Of a stretch of DNA of 64,000 nucleotides, positions 38,554-47,405 are shown piece by piece. The notes under the pieces are model-generated. The model was not told where the DNA came from. It made no database searches and saw nothing but the letters and a program-made list of their open reading frames with translations. How positions within the stretch are numbered: the stretch's first letter is position 1; each line of letters begins with the position of its first letter. Source of the stretch: Pseudomonas sp. Irchel 3H7. Lineage in GTDB: Bacteria > Pseudomonadota > Gammaproteobacteria > Pseudomonadales > Pseudomonadaceae. The stretch spans positions 1-64,000 of the forward strand of contig NZ_FYEA01000002.1 of NCBI RefSeq assembly GCF_900187605.1. Reading direction: 5' to 3'. Position numbers and translations under genes: made by a program.

Positions 38554-40590
38554 ATGCCTGCCCGTTCCCACCCCCTGCAACGACGCCTCAATCCGTTGGC
38601 CGCCGCGCTGCTTTTTGCGTCGCCGGTATTCGCCGCCGACACCCTCGAACTGCAACCGCAAGTCATCACCGGCAATCCGCTCGGCAGCCAGACACTTGCC
38701 TCGCCCTCGACGGTACTTAGCGGCGACGACCTCACGTTCCAACAGAAGGGCAGCCTCGGCGAAACCCTGAACAAGCAACCCGGGGTTTCCTCGTCGTACT
38801 TCGGCCCGGGTGCGAGCCGACCGATTATTCGTGGCCAGGACGGTGATCGCATCCGTATTCTGCGCAACGGAGTCGGCGCGCTGGATGCCTCGTCGCTGTC
38901 TTACGACCACGCCGTGCCGCTGGACCCGGTCAACGTCAAGCGCGTTGAAATCGTCCGTGGCCCGGCGGCTCTGCTGTACGGCGGCAGTGCCATTGGCGGG
39001 GTGGTCAACACCTTGGATAACCGCATCCCGACTGAGGCCATCGATGGCATTCATGGCGCTGGTGAGTTGCGCTATGGCGGTGCCGACACCACGCGCAGCA
39101 GCGCCGGCAAACTGGAGGCCGGTAACGGACAATTCGCCTTGCATCTGGACGCTAGCGCCCGCGAGTTCAATGACCTGAAAATCCCCGGTTACGCGAAAAC
39201 CGCTCGCGAACGCGCAAACGACGACGGCGACTCGAAAAAACATCGCCTGGCCAACAGCGATGGTCGCCAGGATGGCGGCGCGGTCGGCGGGTCGTACACC
39301 TGGGATGACGGTTATGCCGGTCTGTCCTACAGCAACTACGATTCCAATTACGGTTCGCCCGCTGAACAAGACGTACGTATTCGCATGCAACAGGAGCACT
39401 ACGCCTTTGCCTCGGAGATACGCAATCTCGACGGGCCATTCACCTCGATCAAACTGGATGCCGGTTACACCGATTACGAGCACCGCGAAATCGAAGGCGG
39501 CGAGGTTGGCACGACGTTCAAGAACAAAGGTTACGAAGCACGGGTCGAGGCGCGGCATCAGCCGTTGGGGCCGTTCAATGGCGTGATTGGTGCACAGGTC
39601 AGCCGCAACGAGTTTTCGGCATTGGGTGAAGAGGCGTTTGTGCCGCAGACCGATACCAATGCCGCTGCGCTGTTCATTCTTGAGGAGTTGCAAGCCACCG
39701 ATCGACTGCTGTTCACCCTCGGCGGACGCCTTGAGCACACCACGGTCGACCCGGACGCGAAGGGTAACGAACGCTTCGCCAGCGCCGACCGCTCCAGCAG
39801 TTTCACCGCTGGCAGTCTTTCCTCTGGCGCGGTGTTCACGCTGACGCCGATCTGGTCGGTGGCTGCGACGCTGGGCTACACCGAGCGCGCACCGACGTTC
39901 TATGAGCTTTACGCCAACGGTGCCCATGTGGCGACCGGCACCTATGAAGTCGGTGATGCCGGGCTGTCGAAAGAAAAAGCCGTGTCCAGTGATCTGGCGT
40001 TGCGTTTCGATAACGGCACGCACAAGGGCAGTGTCGGTGTGTTCTACAGCCACTTCTCCAATTACATCGGTTTACTCGGCACGGGCCGCACATTGAATGA
40101 TGAAGGCGAGGAGGACGCCGATGGCATCCCTGAATACACCTACTCCGGCGTGCGGGCGCGCTTCAGCGGTATTGAGGCGCAGGACCGCTGGAACCTTGGC
40201 GAAAATGCCTACGGCAAGTTTGCCCTGGAGTTGTCCGGTGACTACACCCGCGCGAAGAACCTGGACACCGGCGAAGATTTACCGCGAATCGCGCCGCTGC
40301 GGCTCAACAGTGGTCTGTTGTGGGAGCTGGATCGTTGGCAGGCGCGCATCGATGTAGAGCACGCCAGCTCACAACATCGGGTGCCGGATAACGAAAGCGG
40401 CACCGACGGCTACACCACGCTGGGCGCCAATGTCGGGTATCACTTTGATGTCGGCCAGAGTAAATGGCTGGCCTTCGTCAATGCCGAGAACCTGACCAAT
40501 CAAACCGTGCGTTACGCCAGTTCGATCCTGCGCGACATTGCGCCGGCAGAAGGGCGCAGCATTCAGGTCGGGTTGCGCACGACGTTCTGA
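38554..40590 (+). CDS. znuD: TonB-dependent receptor, ZnuD-like, Zur-controlled
   Basis: A 678-residue outer-membrane receptor with signal peptide (LNPLAAALLFASPVFAAD, cut near residue 28), plug domain about 45-160 and a 22-strand barrel ending in F (VGLRTTF). The plug segment FGPGASRPIIRGQDGDRIRI...LDASSLSYDHAV matches ZnuD-type zinc/haem receptors and P. aeruginosa PA0781. Together with the Zur box this makes zinc uptake the best assignment. I see no TonB box with certainty; the mature N-terminus reads DTLELQPQVITGNPL, and ELQPQVITG is the likely box region. A haem receptor role cannot be excluded. Confidence 0.85.
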   Translation: MPARSHPLQRRLNPLAAALLFASPVFAADTLELQPQVITGNPLGSQTLASPSTVLSGDDLTFQQKGSLGETLNKQPGVSSSYFGPGASRPIIRGQDGDRIRILRNGVGALDASSLSYDHAVPLDPVNVKRVEIVRGPAALLYGGSAIGGVVNTLDNRIPTEAIDGIHGAGELRYGGADTTRSSAGKLEAGNGQFALHLDASAREFNDLKIPGYAKTARERANDDGDSKKHRLANSDGRQDGGAVGGSYTWDDGYAGLSYSNYDSNYGSPAEQDVRIRMQQEHYAFASEIRNLDGPFTSIKLDAGYTDYEHREIEGGEVGTTFKNKGYEARVEARHQPLGPFNGVIGAQVSRNEFSALGEEAFVPQTDTNAAALFILEELQATDRLLFTLGGRLEHTTVDPDAKGNERFASADRSSSFTAGSLSSGAVFTLTPIWSVAATLGYTERAPTFYELYANGAHVATGTYEVGDAGLSKEKAVSSDLALRFDNGTHKGSVGVFYSHFSNYIGLLGTGRTLNDEGEEDADGIPEYTYSGVRARFSGIEAQDRWNLGENAYGKFALELSGDYTRAKNLDTGEDLPRIAPLRLNSGLLWELDRWQARIDVEHASSQHRVPDNESGTDGYTTLGANVGYHFDVGQSKWLAFVNAENLTNQTVRYASSILRDIAPAEGRSIQVGLRTTF

Positions 40591-40607
40591 TAATCACTGA
40601 TTCCCAC

Positions 40608-40699
40608 TGTAGGAGCGGCCGCAGGCTGCGATCTTTTGATCTTTATTTTAAAAGCAAAAGATCGTCCGATCGCGGCCCGAGCCTGCGGCAGCTCCTACA
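40608..40699. repeat. REPIN between receptor and sulfatase-fold genes
   Basis: Imperfect inverted arms start TGTAGGAGCGGCCGCAGGCT at 40608 and end with GCCTGCGGCAGCTCCTACA at 40699; an inner GATCTTT...AAAGATC hairpin lies in the loop. Confidence 0.75.
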
Positions 40700-40708
40700 C
40701 GGGCGTGA

Positions 40709-42919
40709 TCAGGTGGATTGGGCGGTGTCGTCATCCGGCACGTCGTCGAGAATATCCTCTTGCCCCGGCAATTCAGTAATCACACTGAAATCCGTCACTT
40801 CAACCGCACCCAACCCATACCCCAGCAAATGGAAAGAAAACGCTTTGCGCTCTTGCGGGTTGTCGAAGCTGAAGTTCATTTCCAGCGGCTGCTCGGCGGT
40901 TGCCACCATCTCCTGCGGCAAGCCGATCTGCACGTCCTGTTCAAACTCCTTGGCCTTGAGCTGAATATACGCCGCCTGCTGCGGATCGACCGAGCGCACG
41001 GTCAGACGCACGCGTGTGTGCGAGCCTTTGGGCATTTCCAGGTATTGCGCGCCAATCAGATTGTCGGCCCAGTCATCGTTGATCTGCGCTTGCAGCGGGA
41101 TGACGTTGGTGCTGCCGAATTGATAGCGATGATTGAGCGGCGTGCGCAACAGCGACAGGTCGAGGGCGTTGGCACGGGCGGCGATCTGTCGGGCCGGGTG
41201 GCCGCTGTAGTTGCCTTTATAGATGGCGCTGTCGGCGATGAACCCGGCGCTTTCGTAGTAGCGGCAGCGACGCGGCATATCGCACTCGGAAAAGATCCCC
41301 TGACCGTTGTGATAGCGCAGCTTGCCGTTGGTGAACGACATGATTTCGCGGCCGCTGTCGTAGTCGCGAAACAGCGAGCGACCGCTCAGCGCGGAAGGCA
41401 CCGGCAAGTCAAAGTAATCGAGAATCGAGGTGCTCAGATCGACGTGGCCATACACGCCTTTGTTCAGCCGCGGCAGTTGTGCCTGCTCCGGTGCCAGGGT
41501 CAGGTTGAAGCCCCACGAAGAAGCCAGGCGGACACCGTCGATGCCGTGGGATTCGTCCGAGGTGATCACCACCAGCGTATCTTTCAGGACGTCTTGGCGT
41601 TCGAGGCCGCTGAGGAACTGCTCCAGCGCATCGTCGAGATAACCGACGGCCGCCTGTTTTGGCGTTTCGTAGCGTTCCAGATATTCCTCGGGTGCGGAGT
41701 AGGGCTGATGCGTGCCCACGGTCAGCAACGTCAGCATCCACGGTTTTTTCTGTTTTTTCAGTTGGCCGACATAGTCCAGCGCACCTTCGAAAAACGCCTT
41801 GTCATCCTTGCCCCACGGGAATTCCAGGTAGTTGCTGTTGGTAAACCATTCCAGACCATGAGTCGCGTCGAAACCGATGTGCGGCATGATCTTGTCTTTG
41901 GCCATGAAACGCAGCCCGGCACCTTGCAAGTAGTGAGTGCTGAAGCCGTGATCTCGCAGTTGCGCCGGCAGGCAGGCCTGATTGCGCTCGTTGAGGGTGA
42001 GCATTTCCACGCCTTTGGGCGTGCCGTTGTTGAGCTTGTCGTAATCGCCGCAGAGCATCGCGTACAGACCGCGAATGGTCTGGTGTGTGTGCAGCACGTA
42101 ATCCGGGGTGTTCATGCCGCGCTCGGCCCAGCGGCTGAGGTTGGGCATCAGGTCTTCCTGATAATGGCTGCCGATCGCCTCGCGGTTGGCGCGGATGTAA
42201 GCACCGGGAATGCCTTCCAGCGCGATGATCAGTACGTTGCGCGCTTGCCCCGGCGCGGCCAGCAATTTCTGCCCGTTGAGGTCGACGTCGGTGAGTCCGG
42301 CCATGGCCGGCGCGGGTTCTTCGACGTCACCGTCCAGCCACTCCTCGGCCTGGATCTGCAGATCAGCGGCCTCGCTGGCCAGCAACTGGTGTGGCAGGTT
42401 GTACTGGCGCCACGGATCGGCTTCGCTCGGCCACAGGTTTTGCGCACCCCAGTGCGCGGCGAACAATAGCAGTGGCGCGCTCCAGGCTGCGCGGGGCAGG
42501 GGCGGGCGCGGCATGCCACGGCCGGCAAATTGGGTCAACAGCCAGAACACCAGAGCCAGCAGCAAAGTGATGCCCAGTGCAGGATGGGCCAGGCCGCCAC
42601 CGGTGGAATTTTCCACGAACTGCGGATCGATCAGGTAATGAATGTCGGAAGGTGTCGGCAGACGCCCGACGGCGCTGACCAGTTCAGCGGTCGCCACCGC
42701 CAGCAAGCCCCAGAACAGCAGCACCGGCAAGGCCAGCCACCACGCCCGGCGATGCAGCAACACCACCAACAGGCTGCCAATGGCCAGATCCGAAAAATAG
42801 CCCAACGGCGCCGACCAGCCCAGCGCCGCACGCAGGCACACCGGCACCACCAGCACCAGAACAATCAGCGAAAAGAGGCGGGCATGCGGCTGCCGCAACC
42901 GGTTAAAAAGAGCACTCAC
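40709..42919 (-). CDS. membrane sulfatase-fold phosphotransferase (LTA synthase/OpgB-like)
   Basis: A 736-residue inner-membrane protein with about five N-terminal helices (residues 12-150) and a periplasmic alkaline-phosphatase-superfamily domain (about 225-560). Active-site segments are LIIALEGIPGAY near 228, the nucleophile threonine in THQTIRGLYAMLCG near 285, LLTVGTHQPYS near 405 and VVITSDESHGID near 462. Relatives move glycerol phosphate or phosphoethanolamine onto glycans or lipids. The C-terminal 150 residues are an additional beta-rich region. The acceptor is unknown. It stands alone between a REPIN and a long gap. Confidence 0.8.
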   Translation of the reverse strand: MSALFNRLRQPHARLFSLIVLVLVVPVCLRAALGWSAPLGYFSDLAIGSLLVVLLHRRAWWLALPVLLFWGLLAVATAELVSAVGRLPTPSDIHYLIDPQFVENSTGGGLAHPALGITLLLALVFWLLTQFAGRGMPRPPLPRAAWSAPLLLFAAHWGAQNLWPSEADPWRQYNLPHQLLASEAADLQIQAEEWLDGDVEEPAPAMAGLTDVDLNGQKLLAAPGQARNVLIIALEGIPGAYIRANREAIGSHYQEDLMPNLSRWAERGMNTPDYVLHTHQTIRGLYAMLCGDYDKLNNGTPKGVEMLTLNERNQACLPAQLRDHGFSTHYLQGAGLRFMAKDKIMPHIGFDATHGLEWFTNSNYLEFPWGKDDKAFFEGALDYVGQLKKQKKPWMLTLLTVGTHQPYSAPEEYLERYETPKQAAVGYLDDALEQFLSGLERQDVLKDTLVVITSDESHGIDGVRLASSWGFNLTLAPEQAQLPRLNKGVYGHVDLSTSILDYFDLPVPSALSGRSLFRDYDSGREIMSFTNGKLRYHNGQGIFSECDMPRRCRYYESAGFIADSAIYKGNYSGHPARQIAARANALDLSLLRTPLNHRYQFGSTNVIPLQAQINDDWADNLIGAQYLEMPKGSHTRVRLTVRSVDPQQAAYIQLKAKEFEQDVQIGLPQEMVATAEQPLEMNFSFDNPQERKAFSFHLLGYGLGAVEVTDFSVITELPGQEDILDDVPDDDTAQST

Positions 42920-43155
42920 AAAAAAGACCTTCCAGCCATTAAATCGTCATAAAAGTGTGCGCGATGATACCAAGGGTGGGCTGTCTGATCGCCCTTTTAA
43001 ACGCTCAGCTGATGCGCTGGCGTGCGGGCTAATCAAGGTGATGGTGCGTCCGCAGGCCTGACCGGCCCTCGTGTTGCACGACCATTGGCGATATTGCTGC
43101 CGACGGATTTATTGTTTCAGGCTGTTTAAGGTGCCTAACCATCACCGGCATCCAA

Positions 43156-43185
43156 TGTAGGAGCTGTGCAACGCTGCGATCGTTT
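43156..43185. repeat. single degenerate REP in the gap 42920-43327
   Basis: TGTAGGAGCTGTGCAACGCT is followed by GCGATCG. It is a lone, decayed member of the TGTAGGAGCTGCCG family with no inverted partner. The rest of this 408-base gap shows no gene; its right end is A+T-rich and probably the promoter of the binding-protein gene. Confidence 0.6.
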
Positions 43186-43245
43186 TAAACCTCACAATCA
43201 AAAGCGCGCAGCCCGATTTCGCTCAACAACCCGTGCTATCGATAT

Positions 43246-43286
43246 GCGATAAAGATATTTAATTTCTATTTTTTATAGCGATAAAG
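43246..43286 (+). promoter_or_regulatory. direct repeats in an A+T-rich promoter region
   Basis: GCGATAAAG occurs at 43246-43254 and 43278-43286, 32 bases apart, around an A+T-rich core (ATATTTAATTTCTATTTTTT). The second copy ends 41 bases before the start of the binding-protein gene. A regulator site is possible; I cannot name the regulator. Confidence 0.35.
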
Positions 43287-43327
43287 TCAGGCCTTTCAGC
43301 AAACCACCCCCATGCTGCGAGGTTGTC

Positions 43328-44344
43328 ATGGCCACACCGTTCAAACGTCCCGCACTGACTCTGTTGGCCGCTTCTCTGGTCGCGAGTGCGTTGTTCAGCA
43401 CCGGCGCTCAGGCCGAAGGCAAGATCAGCATCGCCCAGCAATTCGGCATCGGTTACCTGATTCTCGATGTGGTGCGCGATCAGAACCTCATCGAAAAACA
43501 CGGTAAGGAACAGGGCCTCGACATCAAGGTCGACTGGAACAGCATCTCCGGCGCCACCGCGATGAACGAAGCGTTGCTCACCGGATCGCTCGACGTGGTT
43601 TCCGCCGGCGTGCCGCCAATGCTCACCGTGTGGGATCGCACCAAGGGTAAACAGAATGTCAAAGCCATCGCCGCACTGGGCTCGATGCCCAACTATCTGC
43701 TGACCAACAATCCGAACATCAAAACGCTCAAGGACTTCACCGACAAGGACCGGATTGCCGTGCCGGCCGCCGGCGTCGGCTTCCAGTCGCGCACTTTGCA
43801 GATCGAAACCGCCAAGGAGTTCGGTGACGCGCAGTACAAGAAATTCGACGACATTTCAGTCAGCCTGCCGCACCCCGATGCGACGGCCGCGCTGATCGCC
43901 GGCGGCTCGGAAATCAACTCGCACTTCTCCAGCCCGCCGTTCCAGTACCAGGCCCTGCAGAATCCCAACGTGCACAAAGTGCTGAGCTCTTATGATGTGC
44001 TCGGTGGGCAGGCGACGTTCAACGTGCTCTACACCACAGAAAAATTCCACGACGAAAACCCGAAAACCTACAAGGCGTTCTATGACGCGTTGGCCGAGGC
44101 CGAGAAGATCATCAAGGCTGATAAGCCGGCGGCGGCTCAGGCGTACATTCGTGTCGAGCAGTCGAAACTGCCGCTGGCTCTGGTCGAGCAAATCGTCAAG
44201 GATCCGGAAATCGATTTCACTGTGGTGCCGCAGCGTACGTTCATCTACGCCGAGAAATTGCAGGAGCTGGGCGTGCTGAAGAACAAGGCCGACAGTTGGA
44301 AGGATTACTTCTTTGAAGAGGCGCATGGTGGGGCCGGTAGCTGA
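43328..44344 (+). CDS. ABC-type sulfonate/nitrate-like binding protein, orphan
   Basis: A periplasmic solute-binding protein of the SsuA/TauA/NMT1 group, 338 residues, with signal peptide (ALTLLAASLVASALFSTGAQA, cut near residue 30). The mature start KISIAQQFGIGYLILDVVRDQNLIEK is the typical first lobe of these proteins. No ATPase or permease gene is beside it: the next gene is a phosphatase on the other strand. It either works with a transporter encoded elsewhere or was cut off from its partners by a rearrangement. Ligand unknown. Confidence 0.82.
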   Translation: MATPFKRPALTLLAASLVASALFSTGAQAEGKISIAQQFGIGYLILDVVRDQNLIEKHGKEQGLDIKVDWNSISGATAMNEALLTGSLDVVSAGVPPMLTVWDRTKGKQNVKAIAALGSMPNYLLTNNPNIKTLKDFTDKDRIAVPAAGVGFQSRTLQIETAKEFGDAQYKKFDDISVSLPHPDATAALIAGGSEINSHFSSPPFQYQALQNPNVHKVLSSYDVLGGQATFNVLYTTEKFHDENPKTYKAFYDALAEAEKIIKADKPAAAQAYIRVEQSKLPLALVEQIVKDPEIDFTVVPQRTFIYAEKLQELGVLKNKADSWKDYFFEEAHGGAGS

Positions 44345-44377
44345 AGAACCCGGCCCGGTGCAGGGGATTTCCGGAAC

Positions 44378-45919
44378 TCAACCGGCAGGCTCGATCAGTC
44401 GCGTAATGGGGTGATCGTGCCCCTCGACGTGCCATTTCACCCACAACCGATTGCGTCCGTCGGAACTTTTATCTGGCTCGATGGACAGCCAGTTACGACT
44501 GGCAATCAGGCAATTTCCATCGTATCCAATGGCTTGCATTTCGGCAGTAAGGTCGGTGTCGATCTTTTCCCGGGTACCGGTGATCGTTTCCAGGCTTCTG
44601 ATCGTCAGCACAGGCAGAGGAGGATGGACGATGCCGGTTGAAATCAACTGATGGATGACTTCTGCACCATTGTCGATATGTCGGGGGTTGGCCGAACGAA
44701 TGACGCTGGCGGCGGCTACATGCACATCCCCGGAGACAATGGTGACTTTGCATTTCGCCAACTTGGCAAAATCGAGCAATCCATTGATCAGTTGCTTACG
44801 CTCGTTTTTGTGCGGCTGATGGCGCCAGTGGTCCCGGAAATCATCCTCCGGCCCGATCTCCCCTGGAATCCATCCGATCAGGGCCTCAAGCAGCGCAAGG
44901 TTAACGAACGATACCGGAACGCTGGAGATGAACAGCAGGTGTGAAGGTTTGCTGACCGTCAGGCTTTTGATCCAGGTAAACATCTGCGAGATGCTTTTTT
45001 GCGACATGATTTGCGTGGGCTGTTTGAGCTGGCCGTTTCTGCCTTTGATGTCGGGCGCGCGTTCAGACCTGAGGTCGGGAACGACAATGGCGAGGCCACC
45101 GAGGCCTTCAAAAGCGAAGGTATGCCCTTGACGAGTAATTGCTCCCGGGCGGCTCTCGGTTTCGTCAACCTGTAATTGGTAGAGTCGAAAATAATAACTG
45201 GCAATGCGGAACAGCCCCTGGTGTACGGGACTTTCATGCAGGGCTTGAGGATAGGAACCCCAACCGTCAATGATGTCGTGATCGTCCCACATCATCAGGG
45301 TCGGAACGCAGCTGAGCATGTTCAGTATCTGTGGTCGGGCCCAGTATCGCGGATAAACACTGGCGAAAAACTCGTCTGCCTGAATCTCCATTTCTTCAGT
45401 CCACAGAGTGTCATCGCGATTCCAGGAGAACTGTTTGTACCATTCATTCAAGGGGCCTTGAGTCTGCAACAGTTCATCGCTGTAAATCTGATCGCCTCCC
45501 ATGACCAACAGATGGTACTCGGCTTGTTTGTGGGTCTGCGCGAGATGACTCCAGCGTTCGGCATAACGATCTGCCAACGAATTGAGGTATTTGACATCCG
45601 ACACACCGTTGCAGGAGGTGTAAGCGATGCGGGGCGCCTGATCCAGAGGCGGGACGTGAAATGAGCCCGACACATCTCCCAAGTCATAGTCGATCTTCAA
45701 CTGCGTTTTACTTTGCTGGATCTGCATGTCCAGTCGCCAGACGGCCATGCGCGGTTTGATCAAAGGAATCCGGGCAATCCGTTTGATCGTCGGATTGTGT
45801 GCCTGCGCGACCTGCGTAGTGGGTGCCGGCGCGTTGAGGTCTTGCACCAGCAGGGCAGATACACAGTATTTCTGATTCTGAATACCGCGAAAGCTCAAAA
45901 CCGGGCCAAAGGGACTCAT
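44378..45919 (-). CDS. PhoD-like metallophosphatase without signal peptide
   Basis: A 513-residue alkaline phosphatase D-type enzyme. Metal-site motifs are LLVMGGDQIYSDELL near residue 165, MMWDDHDIIDGWGSYP near 235 and VTIVSGDVHVAAAS near 410. I start at MSPFGPVLSFRG (45919), with GAGGA seven bases upstream; no Sec or Tat signal is seen, unlike secreted PhoD, so it probably acts in the cytoplasm. Its codon use is less G+C-rich than its surroundings (sample 60-base lines counted at 48, 50, 60 and 63% against 70% for one in the gene to the left), hinting at transfer. Confidence 0.8.
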   Translation of the reverse strand: MSPFGPVLSFRGIQNQKYCVSALLVQDLNAPAPTTQVAQAHNPTIKRIARIPLIKPRMAVWRLDMQIQQSKTQLKIDYDLGDVSGSFHVPPLDQAPRIAYTSCNGVSDVKYLNSLADRYAERWSHLAQTHKQAEYHLLVMGGDQIYSDELLQTQGPLNEWYKQFSWNRDDTLWTEEMEIQADEFFASVYPRYWARPQILNMLSCVPTLMMWDDHDIIDGWGSYPQALHESPVHQGLFRIASYYFRLYQLQVDETESRPGAITRQGHTFAFEGLGGLAIVVPDLRSERAPDIKGRNGQLKQPTQIMSQKSISQMFTWIKSLTVSKPSHLLFISSVPVSFVNLALLEALIGWIPGEIGPEDDFRDHWRHQPHKNERKQLINGLLDFAKLAKCKVTIVSGDVHVAAASVIRSANPRHIDNGAEVIHQLISTGIVHPPLPVLTIRSLETITGTREKIDTDLTAEMQAIGYDGNCLIASRNWLSIEPDKSSDGRNRLWVKWHVEGHDHPITRLIEPAG

Positions 45920-46022
45920 GTTGTCGTCCTCGCTGACAATAGAAAAACGGATGCCACGCAATGCCGTGGTGTCTCCGAGCGTAGTCCGTTTTTGCAAGTA
46001 GCGAGGACGCGAGGGGAGCGTT

Positions 46023-46220
46023 TCAGTTCATGCCATCATCAAAAATGCTTTCGATTGATAACCCGAATGCCCGGGCAATCTGAAAGGCCAGTGGCAGACT
46101 CGGGTCGTAGCGTTCGTTTTCTATAGCGTTAATCGTCTGACGCGACACGCTCAGGCGTTCAGCCAGATCGACCTGCGACCATTTGCGCTCGGCGCGCAAT
46201 TCCTTGAGGCGGTTTTTCAT
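46023..46220 (-). CDS. small XRE-family helix-turn-helix regulator
   Basis: A 65-residue Cro/CI-type repressor that is nearly all helix-turn-helix: KNRLKELRAERKWSQVDLAE then SRQTINAIENERYDPSLPLA is the textbook XRE pattern. Short regulators of this type are usually encoded with a small membrane protein. Here the ATG overlaps the stop of that gene by four bases (ATGA), so the two are translated together. It probably binds the paired sites at 46604-46663 to control its own operon (inference). Confidence 0.88.
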   Translation of the reverse strand: MKNRLKELRAERKWSQVDLAERLSVSRQTINAIENERYDPSLPLAFQIARAFGLSIESIFDDGMN

Positions 46221-46591
46221 TGGTAACGGCGTCGCGCAATGTGCAGGCCGACAATCCACATCAGACCCATCACCGGCCACACGCACGTCCACGGAATGTG
46301 CGGAGCGCCGACGTTTTCCAGAAAACCGTAGCTGAACGTCAGCAGTGCCGAGGCGGCAAAGGCAAAACCCAAGGCTTCGAACTGGATGCGCAGATGCATT
46401 TCATCCATGCGCCGCATATTGCGCACGATGGCCCAGCACATCAGTCCCGCCGGAACGATCGGCGTCAGTGCGACGGCCGAGCGCAGCACGATGGGGGCAT
46501 CCATCAGGTATTGCGAGGCAATCAATGAGGCTGTCAGGACCAGCATGTAGATGATTAATGCTGCGCCCAATTCGAGGTAGTACCGGTTCAT
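46217..46591 (-). CDS. small four-helix membrane protein paired with XRE regulator
   Basis: A 124-residue protein with about four membrane helices (residues 8-28, 35-55, 70-90 and 100-118) and a short basic C-terminus (HIARRRYQ). No family function is known to me. It is the first gene of a two-gene operon with the XRE regulator, an arrangement widespread in bacteria in which the regulator's activity may depend on the membrane protein. The start lies 12 bases from the first operator candidate. Confidence 0.75.
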   Translation of the reverse strand: MNRYYLELGAALIIYMLVLTASLIASQYLMDAPIVLRSAVALTPIVPAGLMCWAIVRNMRRMDEMHLRIQFEALGFAFAASALLTFSYGFLENVGAPHIPWTCVWPVMGLMWIVGLHIARRRYQ

Positions 46592-46603
46592 TCTTCACTT
46601 CCT

Positions 46604-46623
46604 ATGTAAAAGACCCTTTACAT
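46604..46623 (-). promoter_or_regulatory. operator candidate 1, ATGTAAA-N6-TTTACAT
   Basis: A perfect 7-6-7 inverted repeat (46604-46610 with 46617-46623) lies just upstream of the membrane-protein start. A 20-bp site with 7-base half sites suits a small XRE dimer. Confidence 0.6.
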
Positions 46624-46643
46624 GGTCGCCGAAGATTTATCCG

Positions 46644-46663
46644 ATGTAAAGCACGCTTTCCAT
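46644..46663 (-). promoter_or_regulatory. operator candidate 2, ATGTAAA-N6-TTTCCAT
   Basis: The same 20-bp site with one mismatch (46644-46650 with 46657-46663) begins exactly 40 bases from the first, about four helical turns, which would allow cooperative binding on one face of the DNA. Confidence 0.55.
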
Positions 46664-46824
46664 CATGGCTGGTAGCCTCGAACAGACTCATGCCCGAGGA
46701 TTTCGCCTAGGTCAGTAGCTTAAAAGCACACTTTCTGGACAGCGTAATAGCCACTCAGTAGCATTCGAGCCCAACGGATTATCCCTTCGCACGTCGTCCG
46801 ACGTGGAACGCTCAAGGAATCGAT

Positions 46825-47325
46825 ATGCGCGACACCCCGATTGACCAAAAACGAACGATCGTGACCCAGGTCAACGGCGAGATTCGCTATGAAACCCGGA
46901 TCAGTTTCAGCTCCACGTCGCTCGTCGATAGCGAAATTCGGGTGCATCGTGCTGAAGGCAATCAGCTAGATGTTCCGGTGGCCGGGGCGGACTTCGCTTT
47001 GCGCTTTGATCTGGATGGGGTGCATAGAGTACCGGTGACGCAGCAGGCAGCGGTTGAACCGGTTGAACCGGTGCCTGCCGATAACAGCTTGAAGTTATTC
47101 ACCTCGAAAACCGTGTGGATCACCCTCGGGTTGTGGTTCTTCGTCAGTTCGGTGTTCGGTTGGCTGGGGATTGTGGTGGCAGGCGGATATCTCGGTTACC
47201 AGTGGCGTGAGGTGGAAAAGCGCAAGAAACAGTTGGCCAAGGCGCCCGTAGATAAAGCCGTGCCCCGTTCCGGCTCGGGGATGTCACGGGAAAGCGTACG
47301 CAAGGCATTGGCCCGCAGGCATTAA
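46825..47325 (+). CDS. hypothetical protein with one C-terminal membrane hairpin
   Basis: A 166-residue protein of unknown family. Residues 1-85 are soluble and beta-rich (TQVNGEIRYETRISFSSTSL and VHRAEGNQLDVPV), then about residues 95-130 are hydrophobic (TVWITLGLWFFVSSVFGWLG, IVVAGGYLGY), followed by a lysine/arginine-rich tail (WREVEKRKKQ, ending RKALARRH). AAGGA lies six bases before the ATG and a strong terminator follows, so it is a real single-gene unit. The basic tail would sit in the cytoplasm. Confidence 0.75.
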   Translation: MRDTPIDQKRTIVTQVNGEIRYETRISFSSTSLVDSEIRVHRAEGNQLDVPVAGADFALRFDLDGVHRVPVTQQAAVEPVEPVPADNSLKLFTSKTVWITLGLWFFVSSVFGWLGIVVAGGYLGYQWREVEKRKKQLAKAPVDKAVPRSGSGMSRESVRKALARRH

Positions 47326-47344
47326 TGTGGCGCACAGCAAAAAC

Positions 47345-47388
47345 AAAAAAAGGGGCGGCCTGATCATCGATCAGGCCGCCCCTTTTTT
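47345..47388. terminator. strong bidirectional terminator
   Basis: A perfect 15-base stem (47351-47365 with 47369-47383) has a three-base loop, flanked by six A and six T. It ends the hypothetical gene from the left and the copper-chaperone operon from the right. Confidence 0.92.
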
Positions 47389-47405
47389 ATTGCTGCTCAG
47401 TCAGA

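Noticed and set aside
46825..47325. Third gene of the membrane protein/XRE unit
   Set aside because: It is divergent, has its own Shine-Dalgarno and terminator, and lacks the operator next to its start, so a functional link is not supported.
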